From Halobacteriales archaeon QS_8_69_26 (GTDB taxonomy: Archaea > Halobacteriota > Halobacteria > Halobacteriales > SW-7-71-33), in NCBI GenBank assembly GCA_003023195.1, contig PXRX01000011.1, positions 1-64,000 on the forward strand: a DNA stretch of 64,000 bases. The letters run 5' to 3'. The translations under genes and the position numbers were made by a program. This document shows, one piece after another, positions 16,523-24,565 of this stretch (its first letter is position 1; each line of letters opens with the position of its first letter). The notes under the pieces are model-generated. The model was not told the DNA's origin and made no database searches. It saw nothing but the letters and a program-made list of their open reading frames with translations.

Positions 16523-18937
16523 TCAGTCCTCGCCGTGGATGATCTCCCAGACCTTCCGGTCGGTGTAGGGCGTCTCGACGTCGGTGCCGTCGTAGCCCAG
16601 TGGCGCGAGGGCGTCGCAGACGGCGTTGACGACGGCGGGGTTGGCGGCGATCGGTCCGGTCTCGCCGACGCCCTTCGCGCCGGTGGGGTTGTTCGGGGCG
16701 GGCGTGTCGAGGTGGACCGTCTCGACGTCGGGGACCTGGTGGGCCCGGGGCATGGCGTAGTCCATCAGCGACCCCGTCACGAGGTTGCCGTTGTCGTCGT
16801 ACTCGACGCCCTCCAGGACCGCCTGTCCGATCCCCTGGATCACGCCGCCCTGGATCTGCCCCTCGACGACGGTCGGGTTGATCAGGGTGCCGGCGTCGGT
16901 GACGGCGACGTAGTCCACCACCGCCAGTTCGCCGGTGTCGCCGTCGGCCTCGACGACGGCTATGTGGGTGCCGTTGGTGATCGCGAGATCCTCGGGTTCG
17001 TAGTAGGTCGTCGCCTCCAGGCCGGGGTCGTCGGGCACGTCGTAGGCCCGGTGGGCGACGCTCGCCACCTCGTCCATCGACAGGGATCGCTCGGGTGCGC
17101 CCTTCACCCGGAACTCGCCGTCCTCGAAGGTCACGTCCTCGGGCGCGGCCTCCAGTTCGTGGGCGGCCACCTCCCGGGCCTGTTCGCGGACCTTCGCCGC
17201 GCTTTTCGCGATGGACCCGCCGCCGACGACGGCGCTCCGGGAGGCGTGGGTACCGACGCCGTCGTTGACCTGGCGGGTGTCGCCCTCGACCACCTCGATG
17301 TCCTCGAAGTCGACGCCGAGTTCGTCGGCGACGATCTGTGCGTAGATGGTCCGGTGGCTCATCCCGAAGTCCTGGGTGCCACAGTAGGCCGTGACGGTGC
17401 CCGAGGGGTGGACGGTCACCCGCGAGGACTCCCAGTGGGTCTTGAAGATGCCCGACTCCTTGCAGTGGTCGCCCGGACCCAGGCCGGTCACGTGGGCGAA
17501 CGACGAGAGGCCGATCCCCAGGTAGCGGTTCTCCTCGCGGAGTCGCTCCTGGCGCTCCCGGAGGTCCTCGTAGCCGGCCGCCTCCAGGGCCGTGTCGAGG
17601 GCGGCCTCGTAGTCGCCGCTGTCGTACTCCAGGCCGGTCGCGGACTCGTAGGGGAACGCCTCGGGGGGAACGAAGTTGCGCCGGCGGAGTTCGGCGGGGT
17701 CCATCCCGAGTTCGTCGGCGGCCGCCGAGACCAGTCGCTCAAGGAAGGTGACCGAGGACACCTCCATCACGCCGCGGTAGGAGTCGAGGGGGGTGGCGTT
17801 GGTCAGCGCACCCTGCACGTGGGCGTACACCTCGGGGACGTCGTACTGGCCCGCCAGCAGGTCGGCCGAGTACTTCGTGCAGAGGACGTGGACGTGGGAG
17901 GCGACGTAGCCGCCGACGTCGGCCAGGCCCTCCGCGCGGACCGCCTCGATGTCGCCGTCGGCCGAGAGCGCCATCTCGCCCTCGTAGCTCAGCCCCCGGC
18001 CGTGGGAGCCCGCCTGGTGGGTCCCGGCCCGGGAGGCCCGCCACCTGACCGGGCGTTCGAGTTCGCGGGCGCACCACGCGACCGCCGACTCGACGTCGTA
18101 GTTGTGGATCTTCGCCCCGAAGCCCCCGCCGACGTCGGGGACGACGACGTGTATCTTGTTCTCGGGGTGCTGGAGGATCCCCGACATGGCGTGCCGATCC
18201 GAGTGGGGGGTCTGGGTGCCCATCCGGATCGTCAACCGGTCGGTGCCGGGTTCGTACTCCGCGACGGCCGCACGCGTCTCGATGGGGTTGGGGATCAGGC
18301 GTTGCTCGTCGACGGCCACCCCGACCGTGTGGTCGGCCGCCTCGAAGGTCCGGTCGACGGACTCCCGGTCGCCCATCTCCCACTCGAAGGCCAGGTTGTC
18401 GTCCATGTCCTCGTACAGCGTGGGGGCGTCGTCGGCCAGGGCGGCCTCCGGGTCGTTCACGGCCTCCAGGCGCTCGTAGTCCACCTCGATGGCGTCGACG
18501 GCGTCGTGGGCGGTGTAGCGGTCCTCGGCGACCGCCACGGCGATGGGGTCGCCCTGGTAGCGCACCCGGTCGGTCGCCAGTATCGGCCGGAACCGCTCGG
18601 GCGATATCTCGATGTAGTACGTCGAGATGGTGGGGATCTTCCGGGGTGCCGGGGTCCGGGCGGCCCGCATGTCCGCGTAGGTGTAGACCGCGACCACGCC
18701 GTCCATGGCCTCGGCGGCGCTGGTATCCACGTCCTCGATCCGTGCGTGGCCGTACTGGCTCCGGAGGACCGACAGGTGGGCCGCCCCGGGGACCTCCAGG
18801 TCGTCGGTGTAGGTGCCCCGGCCGGTGAGGTGGGCCCGGTCCTCCTTGCGCTCGACGCGGGACCCGACGAGGTCGCCACCCTCGGCGTCCGCCGCGTCCG
18901 GATCCGCCGGTGTCGCGTCCGTGCTGTCGCTGCTCAT
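16523..18937 (-). CDS. molybdopterin-binding large subunit of a xanthine/aldehyde/CO dehydrogenase-family enzyme
   Basis: 804 residues from MSSDSTDATPADPD. Domain order is normal: an N-terminal aldehyde-oxidase hammerhead (GRGTYTDDLEVPGAAHL onward) and then the molybdopterin-cytosine-dinucleotide domain with VVVPDVGGGFGAKIH, TNATPLDSYRGVMEVSS and the catalytic Glu in AKGVGETGPIAANPAV. The active-site loop reads SYRG, not the AYRCSFR loop of true CO dehydrogenase, so it is a form II or other hydroxylase (hydroxylates an aldehyde or N-heterocycle). The FAD and [2Fe-2S] subunits usually encoded beside it are absent here, which is odd. It is divergent from the E1-alpha gene. Possible role with the catabolic neighbourhood at 1-11 kb. 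Confidence 0.88.
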   Translation of the reverse strand: MSSDSTDATPADPDAADAEGGDLVGSRVERKEDRAHLTGRGTYTDDLEVPGAAHLSVLRSQYGHARIEDVDTSAAEAMDGVVAVYTYADMRAARTPAPRKIPTISTYYIEISPERFRPILATDRVRYQGDPIAVAVAEDRYTAHDAVDAIEVDYERLEAVNDPEAALADDAPTLYEDMDDNLAFEWEMGDRESVDRTFEAADHTVGVAVDEQRLIPNPIETRAAVAEYEPGTDRLTIRMGTQTPHSDRHAMSGILQHPENKIHVVVPDVGGGFGAKIHNYDVESAVAWCARELERPVRWRASRAGTHQAGSHGRGLSYEGEMALSADGDIEAVRAEGLADVGGYVASHVHVLCTKYSADLLAGQYDVPEVYAHVQGALTNATPLDSYRGVMEVSSVTFLERLVSAAADELGMDPAELRRRNFVPPEAFPYESATGLEYDSGDYEAALDTALEAAGYEDLRERQERLREENRYLGIGLSSFAHVTGLGPGDHCKESGIFKTHWESSRVTVHPSGTVTAYCGTQDFGMSHRTIYAQIVADELGVDFEDIEVVEGDTRQVNDGVGTHASRSAVVGGGSIAKSAAKVREQAREVAAHELEAAPEDVTFEDGEFRVKGAPERSLSMDEVASVAHRAYDVPDDPGLEATTYYEPEDLAITNGTHIAVVEADGDTGELAVVDYVAVTDAGTLINPTVVEGQIQGGVIQGIGQAVLEGVEYDDNGNLVTGSLMDYAMPRAHQVPDVETVHLDTPAPNNPTGAKGVGETGPIAANPAVVNAVCDALAPLGYDGTDVETPYTDRKVWEIIHGED

Positions 18938-19239
18938 CGGGGACCCTCCGCGCAGGCACTGATCGGCATATGGGACCGATATACTGCCAGCCGACACCTA
19001 TATCCGTCGCCTCCCATACCCTCCGTGACAGGATCCGTTGCGGGACCCGACCCGGCCGCTGTCGGGCGGTTGTCTCCCCCGTGCGCACCGGATCCGGCCA
19101 TCGGTCCACCCGGGTGCCGGCCGACCACGACACGTGTTCGCTACCCACGGGATCCGCCCGGTCGTGGACGGGTCCGTACACCGTCGGACGTGTCGGGTCA
19201 ACAATCTATTTCGGCGCGTCACCGCAACCGTCGAACACC
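18938..19239. promoter_or_regulatory. divergent promoter region
   Basis: 302 bp between the divergent hydroxylase and E1-alpha genes. Near the hydroxylase start are tatactgcc and ctatatccg-like AT patches (about 18975-19012), good TATA candidates on the minus strand. On the plus strand tctatttcgg near 19204-19213 lies 27-36 bp before the GTG at 19240. I see no gene or clear operator. Confidence 0.4.
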
Positions 19240-20352
19240 GTGAGTACCATTCGCCAGGGCGACCCCGGCCGGGTGGAGGTCCTCGACGAGGAGGGTGCCC
19301 CTCGCGACGGGGCCGTCCTCCCCGACCTGGACGACGGGGATCTGGTCGCGATGTACCGGGACATGTACTTCCTCCGGCGGTTCGACCGCCGGATGGTGGG
19401 ACTCAGCCGCCAGGGACGGATCGGGTCGCTCCCGCCCCTCCGGGGCCACGAGGCCGTCCAGGCCGCCACCGTCCACGCCCTGGACGACGGGGACTGGATC
19501 GTTCCGAGCTACCGCGAACACGGCGCGATGACCGTCCACGGGTTGGACCCGGCGCGGGTGCTCTGGTACTTCATGGGCCGCGAGGACGGCAACGCGGTCC
19601 CGTCCGACGTGAACGCCCTCCCGATAAACGGGTCGGTCGGGTCGCAGGTCCCCCACGCGACCGGGGCGGCCTGGGCCGCTCGCATGAAGGGTGACGACCG
19701 GGCCTTTGCCTGCTACTTCGGCGACGGTGCCACGAGCGAGGGGGACTTCCACGAGGGGATGAACTTCGCCGGCGTGTTCGACGCGCCGGTCGTGTTCGTG
19801 TGCTCGAACAACCAGTGGGCCATCTCGGTGCCCCGGGAGCGACAGACCGCCGCCGCGACGCTGGCCCAGAAGGCCCGGGCCTACGGCTTCGAGGGCCTCC
19901 AGGTCGACGGCACCGACCCCCTGGCGCTGTACCGGGTCACCCGCGACGCCGTCCGCAAGGCCAAGGACCCCGACGAGGACGAGGCCCGCCCGACGATGGT
20001 CGAGGCCGTCCTCTACCGCCTGGGTGCCCACTCCACCGCCGACGACCCCGACGTCTACCGCGACGGCGTTCCCGAGGAGTGGGAGCGGAAGGACCCAGTC
20101 CCCCGGTTCGAGTCGTTCCTCCTGGAGACGGGCCGCCTCGACGGGGAGGACCGCGACGCCCTGCAGGACGAGGTGGAAGGACGGATCGACGACGCCGTCG
20201 ACCGCGCCGAGGCCGCCGCGGCCGGCGACCCCGACGAGATTTTCGAGCACACCTACGCCGACCTTCCCCCGCGCCTCCGGGAACAGCGCGACTACCTCGA
20301 CGACCTCCGGGAACGACGGGGCGACGACGCCCTCCTGAACGACGACCACTGA
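19240..20352 (+). CDS. 2-oxoacid dehydrogenase E1 component, alpha subunit (PdhA/BkdA-like)
   Basis: 370 residues from a GTG start (STIRQGDPGRVEVLDEEG); the long frame upstream is not coding. It is the thiamine-diphosphate-binding subunit that decarboxylates a 2-oxoacid. Seen motifs: MYFLRRFDRRMVGLSRQGR, SYREHGAMTVHG, the ThDP motif GDGATSEGDFHEGMNFAGV ending in SNNQWAISVP, and the phosphorylation-loop-like GAHSTADDPDVYR. No beta subunit, lipoyl E2 or E3 gene is nearby, so it must pair with products encoded elsewhere or be an orphan paralog. Branched-chain, pyruvate or acetoin substrate cannot be told from sequence alone. Confidence 0.88.
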   Translation: MSTIRQGDPGRVEVLDEEGAPRDGAVLPDLDDGDLVAMYRDMYFLRRFDRRMVGLSRQGRIGSLPPLRGHEAVQAATVHALDDGDWIVPSYREHGAMTVHGLDPARVLWYFMGREDGNAVPSDVNALPINGSVGSQVPHATGAAWAARMKGDDRAFACYFGDGATSEGDFHEGMNFAGVFDAPVVFVCSNNQWAISVPRERQTAAATLAQKARAYGFEGLQVDGTDPLALYRVTRDAVRKAKDPDEDEARPTMVEAVLYRLGAHSTADDPDVYRDGVPEEWERKDPVPRFESFLLETGRLDGEDRDALQDEVEGRIDDAVDRAEAAAAGDPDEIFEHTYADLPPRLREQRDYLDDLRERRGDDALLNDDH

Positions 20353-20463
20353 CCCGGCCTTACCGGGTCGGCGGCCGGATCCGCCCCTTTCCCCGCCGGG
20401 ATCCGGTGGGATGGCGGAGGGTCCGTCGGGATCGCTCGCCGAACGTCCGTTCCGATCCGACGG

Positions 20464-20582
20464 TGGAACGTCGGGACTCCAGGCCACGGCCCTCCCCAGC
20501 CGACTCCCTCCCTCGCTCCCTGCGGTCGCTCGCTCGGTCGTCCCTCGCGCGTTGCTCGCGCGCCCCGGGGACGTTCGGCCAT
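20464..20582 (-). repeat. possible degenerate dispersed-repeat fragment
   Basis: The 286-bp gap between the E1-alpha and citrate-synthase genes holds a stretch with ctccccagccga and a run of ctcgctccctgcggtcgctcg-type hairpins like those in the full repeats, but only the gctgggga part of motif 2 is recognisable and motifs 1 and 3 are absent. Weak call. Confidence 0.3.
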
Positions 20583-20638
20583 GCGGACGGATCCGACCCT
20601 CGCAATCGTTAGGTACCCGGGGTGACAACGCCGGTGGG

Positions 20639-21772
20639 ATGAGCGATCAGGAGGTGTCCCGCGGCCTGGAGGGCGTGACGGTCGCGGAGACGCGGCTCAG
20701 TCGCATCGACGGCGAGACGGGCGAGCTGACCATCGGCGGGTTTCCGGTCGAGGAACTGGCGACCAACGCTACCTACGAGGAGAGCGTCTTCCTCCTGTTC
20801 GAGGACCGGCTCCCGACCGCCGGGGAACTGGACGAGTTCCGCGCGGACCTGGCCGGTCGCCGGTCGATTGGCGACGAGGTCCGGGACGTACTCCGGCGGG
20901 CCGCCGACGAGGAGCGACCGGCGATGGACGCCCTGCGGATGGGCGCGGCGGCGGCCAGCCTCGGGACGGGCGCGGATGACTCCGGGGAGGACGCCCGCCG
21001 GGTCATCGCCGCGTTCCCGACCATCGTGGCGACCTACTGGCGGTACCGCGAGGGCGAGGACCCGCTGGAACCCCGCGAGGACCTGCGCCACGCCGCGAAC
21101 TACCTCTACGTGCTGACCGGGGAGGAACCGGACGACGCCGCCGTGCGGGGCCTGGAGACCTACCTCAACGCGGTGATCGACCACGGACTGAACGCCTCCA
21201 CCTTCGCCGGCCGGGTCGTCGTCTCGACGGAGTCGGACCTGGTCTCGGCCGCGACGGCGTCGGTCGGGGCGCTGAAGGGACCGCTCCACGGCGGTGCGCC
21301 CGGCCCCGTCCTGGACATGCTCCGGGCGGTCCACGAGTCCGGCGACCCGGAGGGGTACGTCCGGGATGCACTCGATAGGGGCGAGCGCCTGATGGGGTTC
21401 GGCCACCGCGTCTACAGGGTCCGGGATCCCCGGGCGGCGGTCCTCTCGTCGGCCGCCGAGCGGTTCTACGAGGCCGGCGGCGACGCCGAGTTCTTCGAGA
21501 CCGTCCGGGCGTTCGAGGACGTCGCGGTGGGCCTCCTGGCCGAACACAAGCCCGACCGCCGCCTGGAGACCAACGTCGAGTTCTACACCGCCGCACTGCT
21601 GGCCGGGATCGGGGTTCCACAGGAGTTGTTCACCACCACCTTCGCCGTCGCCCGGGTCGGCGGCTGGATGGCCCACGGCCTCGAACAACTGGCGGACAAC
21701 CGCCTCGTCCGGCCCCGCGCCCGTTACGTCGGCGACACCGGCCGGGAGTGGACCCCCGTCGAGGATCGGTAA
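20639..21772 (+). CDS. citrate synthase-family protein
   Basis: 377 residues from ATG 20639 (MSDQEVSRGLEGVTVAETRL); normal for archaeal citrate synthases. It condenses oxaloacetate (or an analogue) with an acyl-CoA. Recognisable parts: SRIDGETGELTIGGFPVEEL, the His in VIDHGLNASTFAGRVV, HGGAPGPVLDML, and the second active-site His in MGFGHRVYRVRDPR. The third catalytic position, normally Asp in N-V-D-F-Y, is Glu here (NVEFYTAALLAGIGVP). I recall this Glu variant from some bacterial citrate-synthase paralogs, so it may mark a paralog such as 2-methylcitrate synthase rather than the main TCA enzyme. Follows the E1-alpha gene on the same strand after 286 bp. Confidence 0.85.
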   Translation: MSDQEVSRGLEGVTVAETRLSRIDGETGELTIGGFPVEELATNATYEESVFLLFEDRLPTAGELDEFRADLAGRRSIGDEVRDVLRRAADEERPAMDALRMGAAAASLGTGADDSGEDARRVIAAFPTIVATYWRYREGEDPLEPREDLRHAANYLYVLTGEEPDDAAVRGLETYLNAVIDHGLNASTFAGRVVVSTESDLVSAATASVGALKGPLHGGAPGPVLDMLRAVHESGDPEGYVRDALDRGERLMGFGHRVYRVRDPRAAVLSSAAERFYEAGGDAEFFETVRAFEDVAVGLLAEHKPDRRLETNVEFYTAALLAGIGVPQELFTTTFAVARVGGWMAHGLEQLADNRLVRPRARYVGDTGREWTPVEDR

Positions 21773-21837
21773 CGCCCGGCGGTCGAACCTCACTGGAGAT
21801 CGACCAGGCAGGAGTGAACTAGCCCGGGGGATCGGAC

Positions 21838-22105
21838 CCACGGCGTGCGCGGTCGGGGCCGCCGAGCATTGCGAGGCGGTCCCGACGATTTCCGCGCGAG
21901 GGGCGAGCATCGCAGGCCGACGAGCGGAGTGAGTCGGCCGAGAAGCGCAGACGGCTGGGGAGGATCGAGGCCCGTCCGGGTGGACTGAAAGGGGCCGACC
22001 CGGTCCGGGAAGCACGGCGACGTAAGCACCGCAGGGAGGAAGTGAGTGGAACGACCGACCGAGGAGCACAGCGAGCCGCGCGACCGGACCGGGTCGGGGG
22101 CTTTC
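21838..22105 (+). repeat. dispersed repeat copy R3
   Basis: Plus-strand full copy starting 66 bp after the citrate-synthase stop. It opens ccacggcgtgcgcggtc, then an imperfect hairpin with arms gtcggggccgcc and ggcggtcccgac (one G-T wobble), motif 1 cgcgaggggcgagcatcgca, motif 2 cagacggctggggaggatcg and ggactgaaaggggccg, motif 3 gtaagcaccgcaggg, and the end gggggctttc. The remaining 174 bp to the next gene hold its promoter (cttatacgcc near 22249-22258). Confidence 0.82.
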
Positions 22106-22279
22106 AGGTGGTTTCGGACCTGCGATCCACGGCAGCGGGATCACGGATCGAGTCGAGAACTGATGTGTCCGGACCCGAAACAGCCACGAGAACCGATCCA
22201 CACCACGAGTTGACGATGTCCGGGGATTTTCGCCGCGAGGTCGGGTGACTTATACGCCCGATCCCCTAAGGGTCGACCA

Positions 22280-23050
22280 GTGGAATCGCCGTACGAGGTC
22301 CTGGGGATCGACCCGGACGCCGACGAGTCCGAGGTGGTCGACGCCTACCGGGAGCGGGTGAAGGAGGCCCACCCGGACCACGGGGGGTCGGAGTCGGAGT
22401 TCCGGGCGGTCCGGGCGGCCTACGAGCGGATCAAGGACGGTGAGTACGAGGAGCCGTCGGAGCCGGGGGGCTCCCGATCCGACCGACCGACGGGGGGGCA
22501 CTCCGGACGCTCGTCCGGCGGGCGGTCCGGGCGCTCCCCCGACGGCCGGTCCGGATCCGCCGGTCGCGCCCGGTCGCCCTCGGAGCCGACGGGCGCGGTC
22601 GGCCAGGCGGACGACGACGACCAGGGCCAGTCCCGCGTCGAGTACCTCAACTACGACGCCCTGGTCGACCACGGGTGGGACCTGGGCGACGAGGACCTCT
22701 TCGAGAAGGCCGCGGGGGCGGACCTCGACCCCGACGACTACGGCCGCCTGTTCGTCGGCGAGGACGAGACCCTGCTGGAGGCCGCCGAGAACCGCGGGTT
22801 CGCGTGGCCCTTCGCCTGCCGGGGCGGTGCCTGCACCAACTGCGCCGTCGCCGTCGTCGAGGGCGACATCCCCGTCCCGCCCGGCTACATCCTCCCCGAC
22901 GACCTCATCGAGAAGGGGATCCGACTCTCGTGTATCACCGCCCCGGTCACCGACGAGGCGAAGGTGGTCTACAACGTCAAGCACCTCCCCGGCGTCGACG
23001 AACTCCGGTTGCAGCCCAACCGGTTCGAGCGGACGCGATCCGACGACTGA
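22280..23050 (+). CDS. J-domain / [2Fe-2S] ferredoxin fusion
   Basis: 256 residues from a GTG start. The first 60 residues form a J-domain (SPYEVLGIDPDADESEVV, HPD motif in EAHPDHGGSE). A Ser/Gly/Arg-rich linker follows (about 62-115). The C-terminal half is a plant-type ferredoxin with cluster ligands in FACRGGACTNCAVAV (C-x4-C-x2-C) and the fourth Cys in RLSCITAPV, preceded by the acidic halophilic insertion LFEKAAGADLDPDDYGRL. Such fusions occur in haloarchaea. It carries electrons in the cytosol; the J-domain may recruit DnaK, perhaps for cluster loading. Confidence 0.9.
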   Translation: MESPYEVLGIDPDADESEVVDAYRERVKEAHPDHGGSESEFRAVRAAYERIKDGEYEEPSEPGGSRSDRPTGGHSGRSSGGRSGRSPDGRSGSAGRARSPSEPTGAVGQADDDDQGQSRVEYLNYDALVDHGWDLGDEDLFEKAAGADLDPDDYGRLFVGEDETLLEAAENRGFAWPFACRGGACTNCAVAVVEGDIPVPPGYILPDDLIEKGIRLSCITAPVTDEAKVVYNVKHLPGVDELRLQPNRFERTRSDD

Positions 23051-23150
23051 CCGGCCGTGGCGGGCCGGCGGTTCGGAACCGCAGACCGTCGTGGTTCGCT
23101 CCGGACCGCGAGTCGCAACGGTCACGTACCCGGCCCGCGGAGGCCGTGAC

Positions 23151-23354
23151 ATGTACGATCCGACGCGGATCGCGGCCTTCGGGGCGTTGCTCGCCGGGGT
23201 GATGTCCTACGGCGTGGTGCTCCGGTTCCTGGAGGGCGACCCGCTGGGACCGACCCTCTGGTTCGCCCTCGTCCTCGCCGTCGTGACCTTCGTCGTGCTC
23301 CGGCGGAACCTCGCGTTCGAACTGGAGGAGGAACTGGAGAAGGGAGAGGAGTAA
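23151..23354 (+). CDS. small two-helix membrane protein
   Basis: 67 residues from ATG 23151. Two transmembrane helices (IAAFGALLAGVMSYGVVLRF and TLWFALVLAVVTFVVL) separated by a short acidic loop, then an acidic tail ELEEELEKGEE. No family name recognised. It follows the J-ferredoxin gene by 100 bp on the same strand. Confidence 0.6.
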   Translation: MYDPTRIAAFGALLAGVMSYGVVLRFLEGDPLGPTLWFALVLAVVTFVVLRRNLAFELEEELEKGEE

Positions 23355-23423
23355 CGGACGTGGGGTGACCGGTGCGGAGTGGGGGCTGGAGCGACGGGCG
23401 CCGAGTAGCGGCGATCGGAAAGA

Positions 23424-23456
23424 AAAGTTCCGATACCACGAACTTTATTTTCGGAA
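23424..23456 (+). promoter_or_regulatory. dpsA promoter with nested palindromes
   Basis: Two inverted repeats overlap an AT-rich core. The first is aaagttc (23424-23430) and gaacttt (23440-23446) with a 9-bp spacer. The second is ttccga (23428-23433) and tcggaa (23451-23456). The candidate TATA element is ctttatttt at about 23443-23451, 46-54 bp before the ATG at 23497. Symmetry over the promoter suggests a dimeric regulator; an iron-responsive DtxR/Idr-type factor would fit a Dps gene but is inference. Confidence 0.5.
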
Positions 23457-23496
23457 GCCAACGCTTAAGTCCGTGGCGACCCTACCCGTGGACGAG

Positions 23497-24033
23497 ATGA
23501 GTACCCAGAAGAACGTCCGCCAGCAGGCCGGCACGGTCGAGGAACCGGAAGCGCTCAGGCTCGACCAGGAGAAGGTCGAACAGATCGTCGACGCGCTGAA
23601 CACCGACCTCGCGGCGACCTACGTGCTGTACCACCAGATCAAGAAACACCACTGGAACGTCGAGGGGTCGGAGTTCCTCGACGTCCACGAGTTCCTCGGC
23701 GAGGCGGCCTACGATCTGGAGACGGCGGCCGACGAGATAGCGGAGCGGGCACAGGCGCTGGGCGGCGTTCCGATCGCCGGCGGCAAGAACCTGGAGGAGG
23801 CCGCGCCGGTCGAACCCGAAGGCAACGACGTCTACGACATCCGGACCTCGCTGCACAACGACATGGAGATGTGCGGCGACGTCATCGAGACGCTCCGGGA
23901 GCACGTCGAACTGACCCACAACCTCGGTGACCACGCCACGGCCGAGTTGCTCCGCCAGAAGCTACTCGAGGTCGAGGAACTCGCCCACCACCTCGAGCAC
24001 TACCTCGAGGACGACTCGCTGAAGGACTGGTAG
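23497..24033 (+). CDS. dpsA: Dps-family ferritin (DpsA)
   Basis: 178 residues, matching haloarchaeal DpsA. It forms a 12-mer that oxidises and stores iron and protects DNA from peroxide. Ferroxidase features: TYVLYHQIKKHHWNVEG at about 48-64 with the His ligand, followed by DVHEFLGEAAYDLETAADEI with Asp and Glu ligands. The C-terminal part is helix IV (AELLRQKLLEVEELAHHLEHYL). ATG 23497 gives the normal length; an upstream extension is rejected. It is followed by the uvrB locus, which is another DNA-protection gene, but no operon is implied. Confidence 0.93.
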   Translation: MSTQKNVRQQAGTVEEPEALRLDQEKVEQIVDALNTDLAATYVLYHQIKKHHWNVEGSEFLDVHEFLGEAAYDLETAADEIAERAQALGGVPIAGGKNLEEAAPVEPEGNDVYDIRTSLHNDMEMCGDVIETLREHVELTHNLGDHATAELLRQKLLEVEELAHHLEHYLEDDSLKDW

Positions 24034-24156
24034 TCGAGCGCCCTTCTCCGTTCCCTCGACTCCTGGGAACGATCGCCCCCATCGTTCCCGCCGAGTCGCG
24101 GGTGCGGGTTCCCGCCGGATCCCGGTCCGTCGCGGGGCACTGCTCCGGGAGCGTGC

Positions 24157-24170
24157 GGGTAAAGTAGCCT
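24157..24170 (+). promoter_or_regulatory. original uvrB promoter
   Basis: The sequence gggtaaagtagcct lies about 33 bp before the GTG at 24192. The same block, cggtaaagtatcct, lies 32-34 bp before the element's uvrB start at 29423. Conservation at equal distance between two otherwise diverged upstream regions marks it as the TATA/BRE element. It now drives only the stranded uvrB fragment and possibly the integrase gene. Confidence 0.6.
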
Positions 24171-24191
24171 CGGCCGCTACGGATCCCAACC

Positions 24192-24530
24192 GTGAGCGAC
24201 GCCAACTCCGGCCCGCTGTCGCCGGACCGACCGGACGCCGAGCGACCCTTCCGGGTCGAGGCCCCCTTCGACCCGGCGGGCGACCAGCCCGGAGCGATCG
24301 AAGAACTCGTCGCGGGCTACGAGGAGGAGAGCTACGAGAAACAGACGCTCCTGGGCGTGACGGGGTCGGGCAAGACCAACACCGTCTCCTGGGCCATCGA
24401 GGAACTCCAGCAGCCGACGCTGGTGATCGCCCACAACAAGACGCTGGCGGCACAGCTCTACGAGGAGTTCCGGGAGCTGTTTCCCGACAACGCCGTCGAG
24501 TACTTCGTCTCCTACTACGATATTCAGTAA
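24192..24530 (+). pseudogene. uvrB: displaced 5' end of the host uvrB
   Basis: 112 codons with host-like GC. It encodes the first 110 residues of UvrB, including Walker [16 protein letters not shown] and [17 protein letters not shown], up to FVSYYD. After the shared att core the frame reads only IQ and a stop supplied by the inserted element. The rest of the host gene resumes at about 29749. Protein identity with the element's replacement copy (29423 onward) is roughly 80 percent by eye. It could still be translated as a short N-terminal UvrB fragment, but would lack the beta-hairpin and helicase motifs. Confidence 0.9.
24510..24520 (+). repeat. left attachment site of the uvrB element
   Basis: The 11-bp sequence tcctactacga is shared with 29738-29748. 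To its left the sequence is host uvrB; to its right it changes abruptly to AT-richer DNA (tattcagtaattag). It encodes SYYD of the Uvr[14 protein letters not shown] motif. Confidence 0.8.
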
Positions 24531-24565
24531 TTAGTTATATTATCCTAGCGGTTCTATACCGCCTC

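Noticed and set aside
16523-18937. Form I carbon monoxide dehydrogenase (coxL)
   Set aside because: The AYRCSFR signature is absent; the loop reads SYRG.
16322-19243. 973-codon plus-strand ORF
   Set aside because: Complement of the molybdenum hydroxylase gene with Val/Gly/Asp-rich shadow composition.
22042-22248. Short ORF in the citrate synthase/J-ferredoxin gap
   Set aside because: It runs through repeat copy R3; the same kind of frame appears in other copies only because the repeat is conserved.
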